Shown: piece by piece, positions 1 to 7,815 of the stretch
How the letters are laid out: the number at the start of each line of letters is the position of its first letter
How positions within the stretch are numbered: position 1 is the first letter of the stretch
Assembly: GCA_002709235.1 (NCBI GenBank)
Contig: PAQI01000024.1
Coordinates: 19,580 to 83,579, forward strand
Direction: 5' to 3'
From: Hirschia sp.
GTDB taxonomy: Bacteria; Pseudomonadota; Alphaproteobacteria; Caulobacterales; Hyphomonadaceae
DNA: 64,000 nt
Position numbers and translations under genes: made by a program
Notes under the pieces: generated by a model
The model's input: only the letters and a program-made list of their open reading frames with translations
The model's database searches: none
Told to the model about the DNA's origin: nothing

Positions 1-87
1 CAGTGTTGAGAGAACACCCGGTCGCTCCTGCAATGCAGGCACGCGGCTGGATTCAGAGTGAGCGGCATCGGTCAGTATTCCGCGCAT
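1..87 (-). CDS. 5' end of an unidentified gene, cut by the window edge
   Basis: An open minus-strand frame begins with ATG at 87-85 and stays open for 29 codons to the left edge. A strong ribosome binding site (AGGAGG, about nine bases before the ATG) supports it. The visible residues begin MRGILTDAAHSESS and match nothing I recognise, so no function is given. It is probably part of the same accessory island as its right-hand neighbours. Confidence 0.5.
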   Translation of the reverse strand, partial: MRGILTDAAHSESSRVPALQERPGVLSTL

Positions 88-594
88 GGAATACGTCCTC
101 CTATTCTACAATAATACTAGAGTTGGACCCATTCAGGGGCGTTCTGCCGCCGTCCTCACTATTGGACGACCGAATCGGGTAAACGCCCAATACCCAAAAT
201 GAAAAAAAGTCAAAATATTTTCGAAACCCAATGAAATTCGAAAAAACGAGATTCATCACCTGCTGCCGATGTCTTTCCTTCAAACATCGAACAGGTTTGC
301 ATCGGAGGTCTGATTTTCTCTTGATTATTAGGACGTTACCATCGGCCCGGGCTCTAGGCGCAAGCGCCCCAAGCCCACGCAGTGCGCGGTCTTGGCCCAT
401 TCGGGTGACGATCCCTAACGCGGCTCGCCTCCGGCTCTCCAAAGGGAACATGGCCCGCTCGCCAGATCACGACACTGCTGCCCGCTCCGTGCGGAAGCTT
501 CAAAAAAGCCCCCCTTTTTTAGTGTGGGGCTTGTTTGAAGCTTCCACCCTGCGCTCCAGCCAGACGGCGGCTCCGAAGGGAACAGCTTCGAACG
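88..594. other. Non-coding interval with one long hairpin
   Basis: About 500 bases between the left-edge gene and the 784-residue membrane protein. Open frames here have no convincing ribosome binding site or family features, and the long plus-strand one is largely antisense to the membrane-protein gene. Apart from the inverted repeat at 493-545 I see nothing definite. Confidence 0.5.
493..545. terminator. 20-bp inverted repeat, probable bidirectional terminator
   Basis: GGAAGCTTCAAAAAAGCCCC at 493-512 pairs with 526-545 with a single mismatch across 20 positions, around a 13-base loop. A-rich and T-rich stretches flank the GC core, as in bidirectional intrinsic terminators. It sits just beyond the 3' end of the membrane-protein gene on the minus strand. 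An element end or a protein-binding site is also possible. Confidence 0.5.
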
Positions 595-2949
595 CTATAA
601 CCAGCGGGGTTCGGACATTTCGCCCTGTGTGTCAGGAGAAATCAAATCGGCGAGCGCCACTATCGTCGCGCTGCGTTCTGGAGCTCCCTGCCGCTGAAAA
701 TGCACCTCGACACTATTTGCACTATGCCTATTACGATCAGGGTATCGAGCTTCACGCCTCAATTCCTTTGCAGTTCGGTCTGCATAGTCTTGGTCCAAAA
801 CATAATCCTTAAGTCTATCTCTAAATTGAGCTGTGACCACTTCATCTGCAGCTATTCCCCATAAATCAACACCCAGCAACGAAATGGCTTTTATACCCTG
901 CTCTAAAATGCCCCATCCAGTCGGCTCGACCGAAGCGCTTAGCGTCCAATCCATCAGCACCTTCATAATTACCTCGGTTACTTCCGGCGCTATTCGAAAA
1001 TGACTAACTTTCCCGATATCGAAGAGTGTTTCAGTTATCTGGAAATTTTCAAGGTATCGTATCTTTTCCGGAGTCACAGGAAGCCAACTAAACACATAAG
1101 CAATGTGCAAAGCTTGCCTTTTTAGGGCGGCGGAATCATCATCAGAGCAAGCCGCAGCGTTTGCTGTGACCAACAAGCATTCGATGTGTAGTTTCAGCCA
1201 ACTCAACACATGAATTGCGAAGTGAGATTCTTTTTCGATCGCCAAAAGCAAGAGTTCTTTGTCGGAGCGGTCCGCTCCCTTTGACCACTCAATCAAATTT
1301 CGAACAGCACGTTTTGCAATCTCGCTGTGTTCATCGGCCTCACACAGCTCATTAACGAACAAGGGTAGCCTCTGATTCAGCGCGCCAGTCCCCAGCCCAT
1401 AATAATTTCCCAAAAGAAAGCTGTGTATCGAAGAAAATGGCGTGTCATGGATGCTCAAAACAGACTTTGCTACAAACAAATAGTTCGACCTGATCTCTTG
1501 TATAACTGGCCCGATTTCATGCAGCGCAGCATCTTCTCGAACCTTCAATAAGGCGAAACTCAAGTTTGATAGAGCTGTCACGCCTGCAATCGCAATTGGT
1601 CGCTTATCTTCTCTAAGAGAGGTTACCGCAGAAATGACTGCAACACCTTGATCGATTTTCTGAATTCCTCTCGGTCCTTCTGCATACAGGAACCGCTCAC
1701 CACATCGTCCCAGAATTCTAACGACCTCAAGATTTACTTCTGTGAGATTAGTGCTAAGAGAAGCTTGTGTTTCATCCCGAAGGTAACCTAACGCCAAATG
1801 TGCATGAAATCTGGAATCCAACAGTCCGCCGTATTCAATTCCGATGTAGATATTGATAAGTTGTTCGAATGTTTTGGCGATATGTATAGATAACGCCTCA
1901 TCACTATCCGATAGCGAGATGCGCAAGCATTCTTTCAGCCCCTCGAGGGTCATATTAATTATGCGGTCTGTGGTAAGAGGGTTGTCAAAGAAAATATTTA
2001 CAGAAAAGAATGTCTGGCCTTTGACCTGAACGTATAACTTATTAAGGCGCACTACAGCGTTTAGCGCCGAAACACAAACATCATAGTCCGATTGTCTGCC
2101 AAAGTAACGGACAAAGGAAAACGTCTGTTTTAGCGATCTTTCAGTAACGAAAGTCCAATTCTGATTGATTTGAAAAAACGCCACCCTAGCAACATCATGA
2201 TTGCCTGTGAGACCACTTTGAGAAGTCGACGGCTTCCTGTCTCGCAATTCCAACAATGGGGCAGTCTTCTTGATACTCTTTTCCCATTTAGCCGAATCTT
2301 TCTCCGCTGCTTTTATAAGAATATTGAGTTGTTTATGAGGGTTGATGAGCGCCAAGGCCCGAAGATATCCAACCAGAAACAAGACCGGCAACAAAGCGGT
2401 TACCAGGCTTGCCAACCATAAGATCAACGGTAGCCATTCCCTACTTGGAAACACAGAAGTAGCCGTCAAAGCTACCGCAGAACTAAATGCAAGTCCGAAC
2501 AGTGAGAGCAGCACTTGGTCGCCGCTCAATGAGCGAAACATACTGTACGGCAGGCGCTCTACATTGACCTGTAGAGCAAAGAGAACCAACGACGAAACAA
2601 GCGCAGATGCGCCTATATATCCACCGCCGAGGGTGAGCAGAATGGCTCGCATATGGTCTACAGAATTTGAGCTAAAACTGGCTCTGATTTCACCTCGATA
2701 AATATAGAGAACTATGGCCAACACGACGAAAACAAATGAAAATGATCCTACGAGTATCGATTTCCAATTTTTGCTCAATGACACCAAAAATTTAGTCTTG
2801 GTGTTCGATGAATACACCCAAAACTTGGCATAGCTACGGCGAATGAAACGAGTAAGACGTTCTCTGTAAGAACGCTGTTTTCGGGACCAATATCGAATGC
2901 GGAACGAAGCATACTCAGCCAATGATCTCTTTTTCGACGAACTCTTCAT
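595..2949 (-). CDS. Large membrane protein of unknown function (784 aa)
   Basis: A 784-residue protein with a basic N-terminus (Lys/Arg-rich to residue 60), four predicted membrane helices at about 64-84, 104-127, 147-165 and 172-195, then roughly 590 residues of helical, soluble-looking sequence, presumably cytoplasmic. The arrangement resembles DUF2254-like membrane proteins only in outline, and I do not recognise a family. The gene is clearly more AT-rich than the chromosome further right, which suggests transfer. It lies 74 bases after the resolvase gene on the same strand and could be co-transcribed with it. The start ATG at 2949 gives the full basic leader; its ribosome binding site is weak. 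Confidence 0.8.
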   Translation of the reverse strand: MKSSSKKRSLAEYASFRIRYWSRKQRSYRERLTRFIRRSYAKFWVYSSNTKTKFLVSLSKNWKSILVGSFSFVFVVLAIVLYIYRGEIRASFSSNSVDHMRAILLTLGGGYIGASALVSSLVLFALQVNVERLPYSMFRSLSGDQVLLSLFGLAFSSAVALTATSVFPSREWLPLILWLASLVTALLPVLFLVGYLRALALINPHKQLNILIKAAEKDSAKWEKSIKKTAPLLELRDRKPSTSQSGLTGNHDVARVAFFQINQNWTFVTERSLKQTFSFVRYFGRQSDYDVCVSALNAVVRLNKLYVQVKGQTFFSVNIFFDNPLTTDRIINMTLEGLKECLRISLSDSDEALSIHIAKTFEQLINIYIGIEYGGLLDSRFHAHLALGYLRDETQASLSTNLTEVNLEVVRILGRCGERFLYAEGPRGIQKIDQGVAVISAVTSLREDKRPIAIAGVTALSNLSFALLKVREDAALHEIGPVIQEIRSNYLFVAKSVLSIHDTPFSSIHSFLLGNYYGLGTGALNQRLPLFVNELCEADEHSEIAKRAVRNLIEWSKGADRSDKELLLLAIEKESHFAIHVLSWLKLHIECLLVTANAAACSDDDSAALKRQALHIAYVFSWLPVTPEKIRYLENFQITETLFDIGKVSHFRIAPEVTEVIMKVLMDWTLSASVEPTGWGILEQGIKAISLLGVDLWGIAADEVVTAQFRDRLKDYVLDQDYADRTAKELRREARYPDRNRHSANSVEVHFQRQGAPERSATIVALADLISPDTQGEMSEPRWL

Positions 2950-3023
2950 GTCCCAAAGCCTTCAATAGCTGTCCCCTGTCCAGCTTCAAGACTGAATGAT
3001 CAAAAACGATTCTGCAATTGGTG

Positions 3024-3653
3024 TCAGATTAGGTTGGCTTTCTGCTCGTGCAATGCCCGTCCCAACGTCCGAACAGATACGCCGTATTCTTTAGCGAGAT
3101 CGAGCATAGAGATATCGGTCTCCTCAAGACGAAGGCGTGCAGCAGCGACCATTCTGTCGGTCAATTTCCTTGGCCTACCAAGGGTGACGCCGCGTGCTTT
3201 TGCGGCGGCAAGGCCTTCGCGGGTGCGGGCGCGGAGCTTTTCCCGCTCCCATTCCGACAAGGCGGCGCGGATCGTAAAGGTGAAGCCGCCATCGGCGGTG
3301 GTCAGATCATACTCGCCCGACATGGCCTCAAACCCTACGCCGCGCGTGGTCAGCGCGCGCACCTCAGTCAAAGCATCGATCACCGAGCGATAAGCCCGAT
3401 CCACATCCCACACCACCAGCGTATCACCGGGCCCCAGCTGCGCCAGCATCGCATCATAGATCGGGCGCGGAGCAGAACTGGCCGACACCCCTTCTTCGAT
3501 AAATACCAGGTCGCAAGTCTCGCGCAGGCCGTTGATCTGCCGCGCCGGGTTCTGCCGATCCGTCGAGGTCCTAATATATCCAATTCTGCGCCTGCGCGTT
3601 TGTTCTATAGAACGCCTGCCTTGTCTGGGTTTCCGGTGTTTTTGCGTCGCCAT
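3024..3653 (-). CDS. Serine resolvase/invertase family recombinase
   Basis: The N-terminal catalytic domain starts RRIGYIRTSTDRQNPARQI, with the nucleophile Ser in the YxRxSTxxQ motif. It continues with the DRAYRS segment and the long E-helix (LSEWEREKLRARTREGLAAA), then a GRPRKL linker and a C-terminal helix-turn-helix (MLDLAKEYGVSVRTLGRAL). This is the complete architecture of Tn3-type resolvases and Hin/Pin-type invertases. I start it at ATG 3653, giving 209 residues with an AGGGG-type site upstream. The longer frame from GTG 3734 would run through a palindrome that looks like a binding site. Expected role: site-specific recombination or cointegrate resolution for the island. It faces the small membrane gene at 3843. 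Confidence 0.9.
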   Translation of the reverse strand: MATQKHRKPRQGRRSIEQTRRRRIGYIRTSTDRQNPARQINGLRETCDLVFIEEGVSASSAPRPIYDAMLAQLGPGDTLVVWDVDRAYRSVIDALTEVRALTTRGVGFEAMSGEYDLTTADGGFTFTIRAALSEWEREKLRARTREGLAAAKARGVTLGRPRKLTDRMVAAARLRLEETDISMLDLAKEYGVSVRTLGRALHEQKANLI

Positions 3654-3671
3654 GCAAGGCCCCTGAAGCGC

Positions 3672-3693
3672 GGACAAAAACCATCGTTTTTGA
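3672..3693. promoter_or_regulatory. Palindromic resolvase site or operator, copy 1
   Basis: A near-perfect 22-bp palindrome (GACAAAAACCATCGTTTTTGAC) about 20 bases upstream of the resolvase ATG. It is the reverse complement of the element at 3801-3822 apart from one end base pair. Position and pairing fit a resolvase binding subsite or an autoregulatory operator. Confidence 0.55.
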
Positions 3694-3800
3694 CCGACAG
3701 GGCAAACTGACGACAAGCGAGAGTCTCGCGCCACCCTGTTTTCAATGAAATCAGGATGTTATGAGTCTAGCCGATTGGGGCGGGATCACGCAATCAAAAT

Positions 3801-3822
3801 CATGACAAAAACGATGGTTTTT
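3801..3822. promoter_or_regulatory. Palindromic resolvase site or operator, copy 2
   Basis: A perfect 22-bp palindrome, GACAAAAACGATGGTTTTTG followed by TC, 129 bases from copy 1 and just before the gene at 3843. Two such sites between divergent genes resemble the outer subsites of a res region. Confidence 0.55.
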
Positions 3823-3842
3823 GTCTATGAATACAGGGCTCT

Positions 3843-4364
3843 ATGCGCGGAGTCCGCGACGTGAGTTTTTTATCCCCCGCCGCTGAAACGACGCTGAATA
3901 TCGTGGGATTTTCCCTCGCTATCCTCGATTTTACAGGGCTTTCAAGGCGAATCGAAGCGGGTCTTGCGCGCTATCGCGATTGGGAGCGTGACTTCGTCGG
4001 ATACGCTAAAGATCGAAGAAATTCACTATTCGATTTCAAGCGGATTTGGCCAGATTTCCTGAATGAGACATTCAATATTGGTCTTGGCTTATTGATCGCC
4101 GCCGGAATCGTCTTTTTCTTTGGCGACCTTAGTCGCGCTGATCCGTATTTGCCTGACTGGCCACACTGGGTCTGGTGGTCACTTCTTGCCTGCGTGCCGA
4201 TCTTTTGGGTGATCTACTTCATCATAAATCATTTGATTTCTGGAACATTGATGGTTTGGACATCTGAAATTACATGGCGTGTGTTCTGGGTGCTGTCTCG
4301 ACCCAAGGCAGGCGTGCTCGGCACCATCGGCCTGGCAATAGCCGCTATCGGATTCATCGCCTAA
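3843..4364 (+). CDS. Small membrane protein of unknown function (173 aa)
   Basis: A 173-residue protein with a hydrophobic N-terminal segment (about 18-33), a charged middle (RYRDWERDFVGYAKDRRN), and three strong hydrophobic stretches at about 78-95, 110-132 and 152-172. It is Trp-rich in the second half. AGGG lies five bases before the ATG. It is divergent from the resolvase, with the two palindromes between them. I do not recognise the family; a cargo gene of the mobile island is the likeliest context. Confidence 0.65.
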   Translation: MRGVRDVSFLSPAAETTLNIVGFSLAILDFTGLSRRIEAGLARYRDWERDFVGYAKDRRNSLFDFKRIWPDFLNETFNIGLGLLIAAGIVFFFGDLSRADPYLPDWPHWVWWSLLACVPIFWVIYFIINHLISGTLMVWTSEITWRVFWVLSRPKAGVLGTIGLAIAAIGFIA

Positions 4365-4546
4365 ATTGTATGAGCGGGCGCGGTTCCTGCTGGCCTCAAC
4401 CGAAGCGCTGCAACAGCAGCCCCCGCCGCCAAGCCTGCTGGCAATCCAGTGAGCAAGCCAACCACTGCAGTGGTTGCAACGACGGTTGCAACCCGGCGCT
4501 TCGTTCCAAAAGTTGTATCTTTAAAATCAAATCGTAAAGCTCTCAA
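4361..4546 (-). CDS. Possible small single-helix membrane protein
   Basis: A 61-codon frame beginning TTG, preceded by GAGG at five bases. It encodes a basic N-terminus followed by an Ala/Gly/Val-rich segment (about residues 18-46) that would form one or two membrane passes. It overlaps the end of the plus-strand neighbour by four bases. Only composition and the ribosome binding site support it, so it may be a chance frame. Confidence 0.25.
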   Translation of the reverse strand: MRALRFDFKDTTFGTKRRVATVVATTAVVGLLTGLPAGLAAGAAVAALRLRPAGTAPAHTI

Positions 4547-4692
4547 ATATCCTCACTTGTTATAAGGATATTATGTCATAAACAAACTATAAATTGCAAA
4601 CTTTTCATAGGCTTGCGCACATGCGTATGTTCCGGCTTTGACCACCCGCCAGGAATCGTTGACTTTGTGACTATATTTCATGGTGGTGGTCG
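4365..4692. other. AT-rich intergenic interval before the TIR gene
   Basis: About 330 bases. The first half may carry the small minus-strand frame. The second half (4540-4690) is AT-rich and presumably contains the promoter of the TIR gene, but I cannot point to clear -35/-10 boxes. Confidence 0.4.
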
Positions 4693-5562
4693 ATGAGTGT
4701 ACAAACGGATCGTTCGGCAGTGGCGCGTATTCAGGGCCAGATTGCTGACCTGCAGAAGAAAGATGCCGCCGAGCAGAAGAAAGAGGCCGATGCTACGCAA
4801 AAGGCCAATGCAGCTGCTGAATCAGCCAGGAAAACCAAATCAGTTTCAATCGCCCAGTCAAAAATGCGCGAGTTGGACAGATATAGTAAGCAAGCGGCAG
4901 ACGCCGCCTCGAAACGCGCGGCAATCTCGAAGCAGATCAGCCAAAAGACAACCGAATTACACCGGGCACAAGACCGCCTTTCCAAGGCAGAAAGAGCCGA
5001 TAGAGAAAAGGAACTGAAAGGTTATGATCGCAAAATTCGTGACCTCGAAAAGCGAGAAAAAGCTCTTCAGGACAACATGACTCAGCAGGCGATGAACGCA
5101 ATTGAACTCCATGCCGGACCTGATGAGCAGTATGACGTATTCATCAGCCACGCCTTCGAAGACAAAGAAAGCTTTGTGCGCGAATTCGCCGAAATGCTTC
5201 AGGCACGCGGCGTAAAGGTCTGGTACGATGAGACCTCGTTGGTTTGGGGGCAGCGACAAAGGCAAGCTATGGATCGAGGCATCGCCTCATCAAAATTCGG
5301 GATCGTTGTTTTATCCAATTTCTTCTTTTCCAAATCTTGGGCCCTGAACGAGCTGGAAGGGCTGATGGCAAATGACGCAAATGGATCATGCCCTCTCTTG
5401 CCGATCTGGCATAACATATCAAAGAATGAAGTGTTGAAGGAAAGCCCGATGCTCGCCGGGCGAACTGCCCTACTTACTGCCGCGCACACCGTTGATGAGA
5501 TTTGCGACAAGGTGGAAGAGATCCTCAAGAGCGCTTCAGGCGACACGCCAAAGTCCGCTTAG
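4693..5562 (+). CDS. Coiled-coil TIR-domain protein, probable NAD-cleaving defence effector
   Basis: Residues 8-135 are almost entirely Ala/Lys/Glu/Gln/Arg heptad-like sequence, a long coiled coil suited to oligomerisation. A TIR domain follows from YDVFISH (147-153) to about 275, with the BB-loop region VKVWYDETSLVWGQ and the segment SNFFFSKSWALNELEGL. Glu220 in WALNEL lies where bacterial TIR NADases and SARM1 carry their catalytic Glu. Many bacterial TIR proteins degrade NAD when infection is sensed, but that role is inferred here. No signal peptide or membrane helix is seen. Its last codons overlap a remnant of a higA 3' end, and a kinase-like gene follows 60 bases later on the same strand, so the two may work together. 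Confidence 0.85.
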   Translation: MSVQTDRSAVARIQGQIADLQKKDAAEQKKEADATQKANAAAESARKTKSVSIAQSKMRELDRYSKQAADAASKRAAISKQISQKTTELHRAQDRLSKAERADREKELKGYDRKIRDLEKREKALQDNMTQQAMNAIELHAGPDEQYDVFISHAFEDKESFVREFAEMLQARGVKVWYDETSLVWGQRQRQAMDRGIASSKFGIVVLSNFFFSKSWALNELEGLMANDANGSCPLLPIWHNISKNEVLKESPMLAGRTALLTAAHTVDEICDKVEEILKSASGDTPKSA

Positions 5563-5618
5563 GAGGTGGGGCGATAATGTTGTACGCCGAGGGACGCGGC
5601 CTTTTAGCTGAAGAAGGT
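5545..5618. repeat. Diverged copy of the higA 3' end (direct repeat A)
   Basis: About 70 bases match 6818-6893 at roughly 85 percent with one or two indels. Read on the minus strand, it gives a tail KAASLGVQHYRPTS-stop, against KAASFGVQQYRPST-stop in the intact antitoxin gene. An in-frame TAA just upstream in this copy shows it is a remnant. It overlaps the last codons of the TIR gene. Confidence 0.8.
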
Positions 5619-5661
5619 ACATATGACTTGGGAAAATAAGGTACATATGACTTGGGAAAAT
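5614..5661. repeat. 24-bp perfect tandem duplication over the kinase-like gene start
   Basis: Two identical 24-base units (5614-5637 and 5638-5661), each with an AAGG, an ATG and the codons MTWEN. The next gene therefore has two in-frame start codons with identical surroundings, at 5623 and 5647. Confidence 0.9.
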
Positions 5662-6804
5662 ACAGCCATTCGATTGGCGACATTAACGCGCCAACTCCAT
5701 CATGACATGGCTCGATCACTTGGCGGTGTGCGCGGCGCTGCCGGCATGCTCCGCTATGGCAATTTGCCGCCCGGTGAGCAGCTTCAGGCGGCAAAGCTTT
5801 TAGAAAAAGCTTATGAGGATGTGCGTCAGCTCTCTTCCACCATCGAGCGATGGTTTTGTGACGTTCCAGATGAACCATCCAAATGCAACATGCACGAGAT
5901 GCTACCAACACTACAGGCCGCTGTATCCAGGCAAATAGGTTCCAGCACAAACCTGGAGTGGACCGTCTCAGAAGACTGTCCGCGCCACATCTATTTTGAT
6001 CAAACCAGATTGGCGCTCGCACTTTCGGAAATCTGGTACCACTCAAATCACGAATCTCTGTGTCGTACAGGTGGCCGGTCAAAAACGCGTTTCACTTGGT
6101 CCCGCACGACACCACAAGCCATGACCCAAGACGGTATTCTAGGCTTGGACGAGCGGGACTTTCTGCTGCTGGATATGGAGTTTGGCGGCACAATGCCGCG
6201 GAAACTGCAAGACCATGAACATTCCCAATCCGACGGGGCGGATTGGAGGCAGTTCGATGTCAAAGAACCCATGGCATACGCCACACGCTTGATCGCGGAA
6301 GGTGGAGGACATTTCTTTACTCGGTTCACCGAACGAGGCGAATTGATCGCACGCGTCCTCCTGCCTGAATATCGCGAACAGCAATCTTCGCCAGAAGGCA
6401 TCGAGGTCGAGGATCAAACATCTCGCTCCAAGATATTGATCCTGCATTCTCAGGCCGACGCTCTGAGTATCATGGAGCAACGGCTGACATGTGTAGGATT
6501 TGAAGTCCGAGTTTTTGAAGACGAAAAATCGCTGCTCGAATTCTTCAAATCGCCGTCGGCTAGGGCTGACGCCTTTATCATTCAGCTCAAGCACGATGAT
6601 ATGTTGACTGATGTGGGGATGTCTAAATCTCTTTGTGAGGTCATCGGGCATTCACCGCTCTTATTCATCCCGGCTCCAGATCATGACGATGATATAGAAG
6701 CGGCGGTTCTTGAGCGATTTTCCACCGCCAGAAACCTCGGGAAAGTCTTTACTCTCAACCAGCTTAGAGAGGCGCTAACCGAGGTATTGGCAGAGAACAA
6801 ATAA
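5623..6804 (+). CDS. Degenerate hybrid histidine-kinase-like protein (dimerisation, ATPase-like and receiver-like parts)
   Basis: A 393-residue protein. Residues 17-60 resemble a DHp helix (LTRQLHHDMARSLGGVRGAA), with His26/27-Asp28 at the phospho-acceptor position. Residues 110-250 have the outline of a GHKL ATPase domain: a degraded N-box (FDQTRLALALSEIWYHSNHE) and a final G-rich strand (AEGGGHFFTRFTERGELIAR). The Gly motifs of real kinases are poor. From about 268 a receiver-like fold begins (KILILHSQADALSIMEQRL), but the acidic pocket is HSQ and the phosphorylation site is replaced in AFIIQLKHDD. It is probably a signalling or scaffold protein without normal phosphotransfer. It has no sensor domain or membrane helix. 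It follows the TIR gene and is bracketed by higA 3'-end repeats. Start 5647 is as good as 5623. Confidence 0.7.
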   Translation: MTWENKVHMTWENTAIRLATLTRQLHHDMARSLGGVRGAAGMLRYGNLPPGEQLQAAKLLEKAYEDVRQLSSTIERWFCDVPDEPSKCNMHEMLPTLQAAVSRQIGSSTNLEWTVSEDCPRHIYFDQTRLALALSEIWYHSNHESLCRTGGRSKTRFTWSRTTPQAMTQDGILGLDERDFLLLDMEFGGTMPRKLQDHEHSQSDGADWRQFDVKEPMAYATRLIAEGGGHFFTRFTERGELIARVLLPEYREQQSSPEGIEVEDQTSRSKILILHSQADALSIMEQRLTCVGFEVRVFEDEKSLLEFFKSPSARADAFIIQLKHDDMLTDVGMSKSLCEVIGHSPLLFIPAPDHDDDIEAAVLERFSTARNLGKVFTLNQLREALTEVLAENK

Positions 6805-6817
6805 CCCCGATAACTAA

Positions 6818-6893
6818 ACGCCAAAGCCCGCTTAAGTGCTGGGGCGATATTGTTGCACGCCGAAAGACGCGGCCTTTTGCTGGATGAGGAAGG
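6818..6893. repeat. higA 3' end, intact copy (direct repeat B)
   Basis: The partner of the repeat at 5545-5618. Here the sequence is the functional end of the antitoxin gene, including its TAA at 6834-6832. Confidence 0.8.
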
Positions 6894-7161
6894 CATCGCG
6901 CGCGGCCTGCATGCGCAGCAGCATGTCCGCATCAATGCCGCAATGACCGAACGCCAGCTCAAACCGCATCGCCATCTCGGGCGAGAGAGCGGATTTCTCG
7001 TTCAGCAAATCCGATAGCGTGGCGTGACGCACGCCCATATGCCGCGCGACCTCGCTGATACTCAGGTTCAGCTCGTCAAAGATTTCCACGCGCAAAAACG
7101 CCCCCGGATGGGACGGGGCCAATCCGCGTTTTCTGGGTCGTTTTGCAATGGTCTGCGCCAT
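6832..7161 (-). CDS. higA: HigA-type antitoxin, XRE helix-turn-helix
   Basis: A 109-residue protein with the HigA/VapI signature: HPGAFLRVEIFDELNLSISE, then VARHMGVRHATLSDLLNEK as the helix-turn-helix, and SPEMAMRFELAFG. It would neutralise the upstream toxin and repress the operon. It overlaps the toxin gene by one base (7161), so the pair is translationally coupled in the toxin-first order typical of higBA. A GAGG lies before the ATG. A diverged duplicate of its last 25 or so codons is found 1.27 kb away, on the far side of the kinase-like gene. Confidence 0.93.
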   Translation of the reverse strand: MAQTIAKRPRKRGLAPSHPGAFLRVEIFDELNLSISEVARHMGVRHATLSDLLNEKSALSPEMAMRFELAFGHCGIDADMLLRMQAARDAFLIQQKAASFGVQQYRPST

Positions 7162-7445
7162 CAGTGGTAATCCTCTAAATCCAGTTCCAATATTTCACCG
7201 TTCGCGACAATGAAGGTCAGCCGCCAATTGCCGCTGACCGAGATCGACCAAACCCCGGCCCGATCTCCGCGCAGCTGATGCACCCGCCAGCCAGGCGGTG
7301 CATTCAGGCTTTCCATGTCGGCGGCTAATTCCAGCCGCGTGAGCACGTTTTGAATGCGCGGGATCATGTCCTGCCGAACCCGTCGGCTGCGTCCTGTTTC
7401 GAATAGCTCTAGCAGGCCGCGATGTTTGATCGTTCCTATCTCCAT
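7161..7445 (-). CDS. higB: HigB/RelE-superfamily toxin
   Basis: A 94-residue protein of usual HigB length. It contains RIQNVLTRLELAADMESLNAPPGWRVHQLRGDRAGVWSISVSGNWRLTFI and the ending LELDLEDYH, the hallmark core and C-terminus of the RelE/ParE-like HigB family (ribosome-dependent mRNA interferases). The basic residues at the WRVHQLRGD and NWRLTF strands are the expected RNA-contact region. It is first in an operon with higA. Imperfect dyads around 7446-7470 may be the autoregulatory operator. Such pairs stabilise mobile elements, which fits the relaxase genes next door. Confidence 0.93.
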   Translation of the reverse strand: MEIGTIKHRGLLELFETGRSRRVRQDMIPRIQNVLTRLELAADMESLNAPPGWRVHQLRGDRAGVWSISVSGNWRLTFIVANGEILELDLEDYH

Positions 7446-7815
7446 ATACCATACGCCCTTACCGTATAAATTGCAAGTATGATTTGCGTTTCCATGAATT
7501 CATGGTGACAGGTCGAAACGCTTTGATTCAAGAAAATTCGGGTTCTAACGAATCCGGATAGTATATCCGAAAACCCTATTAAATTGCGGGTCCTAGGCTC
7601 ATTTTGATATCGTAGACATTATGCAAGGTATGCGCGGTGTGACCGCGCCCTTGCCGAAGCGCTTTGCGCTTCGTGGAGGGAGGGGAAGGCCCCTCCCGTT
7701 ACACCCTCCCCGGGAAGCGTTGCATGAGCAGAGCCTTGAACAGCCCATCATGAAACGCTGCGCCATTTGGCAATGTCGCTGTTGTGGTTTCGGGGAACAA
7801 CGATGCGAGGACGCC
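7446..7815. other. oriT-like region with clustered hairpins
   Basis: A 370-base interval between higB and the mobC-like gene. It contains three close perfect stem-loops: GCGCGGT/ACCGCGC (7632-7648), CGAAGCGC/GCGCTTCG (7655-7673) and GGGAGGGG/CCCCTCCC (7678-7697). Hairpins directly upstream of mobC/relaxase genes are the usual layout of a transfer origin. I cannot identify a nic site by sequence. The promoter of the mob genes must also lie here. Confidence 0.55.

Noticed and set aside
101..451. Minus-strand open frame of 116 codons at the left edge
   Set aside because: No convincing ribosome binding site, no family motif and odd composition; treated as non-coding.
231..812. Plus-strand open frame of 193 codons
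   Set aside because: It crosses the long hairpin and its end is antisense to the membrane-protein gene.
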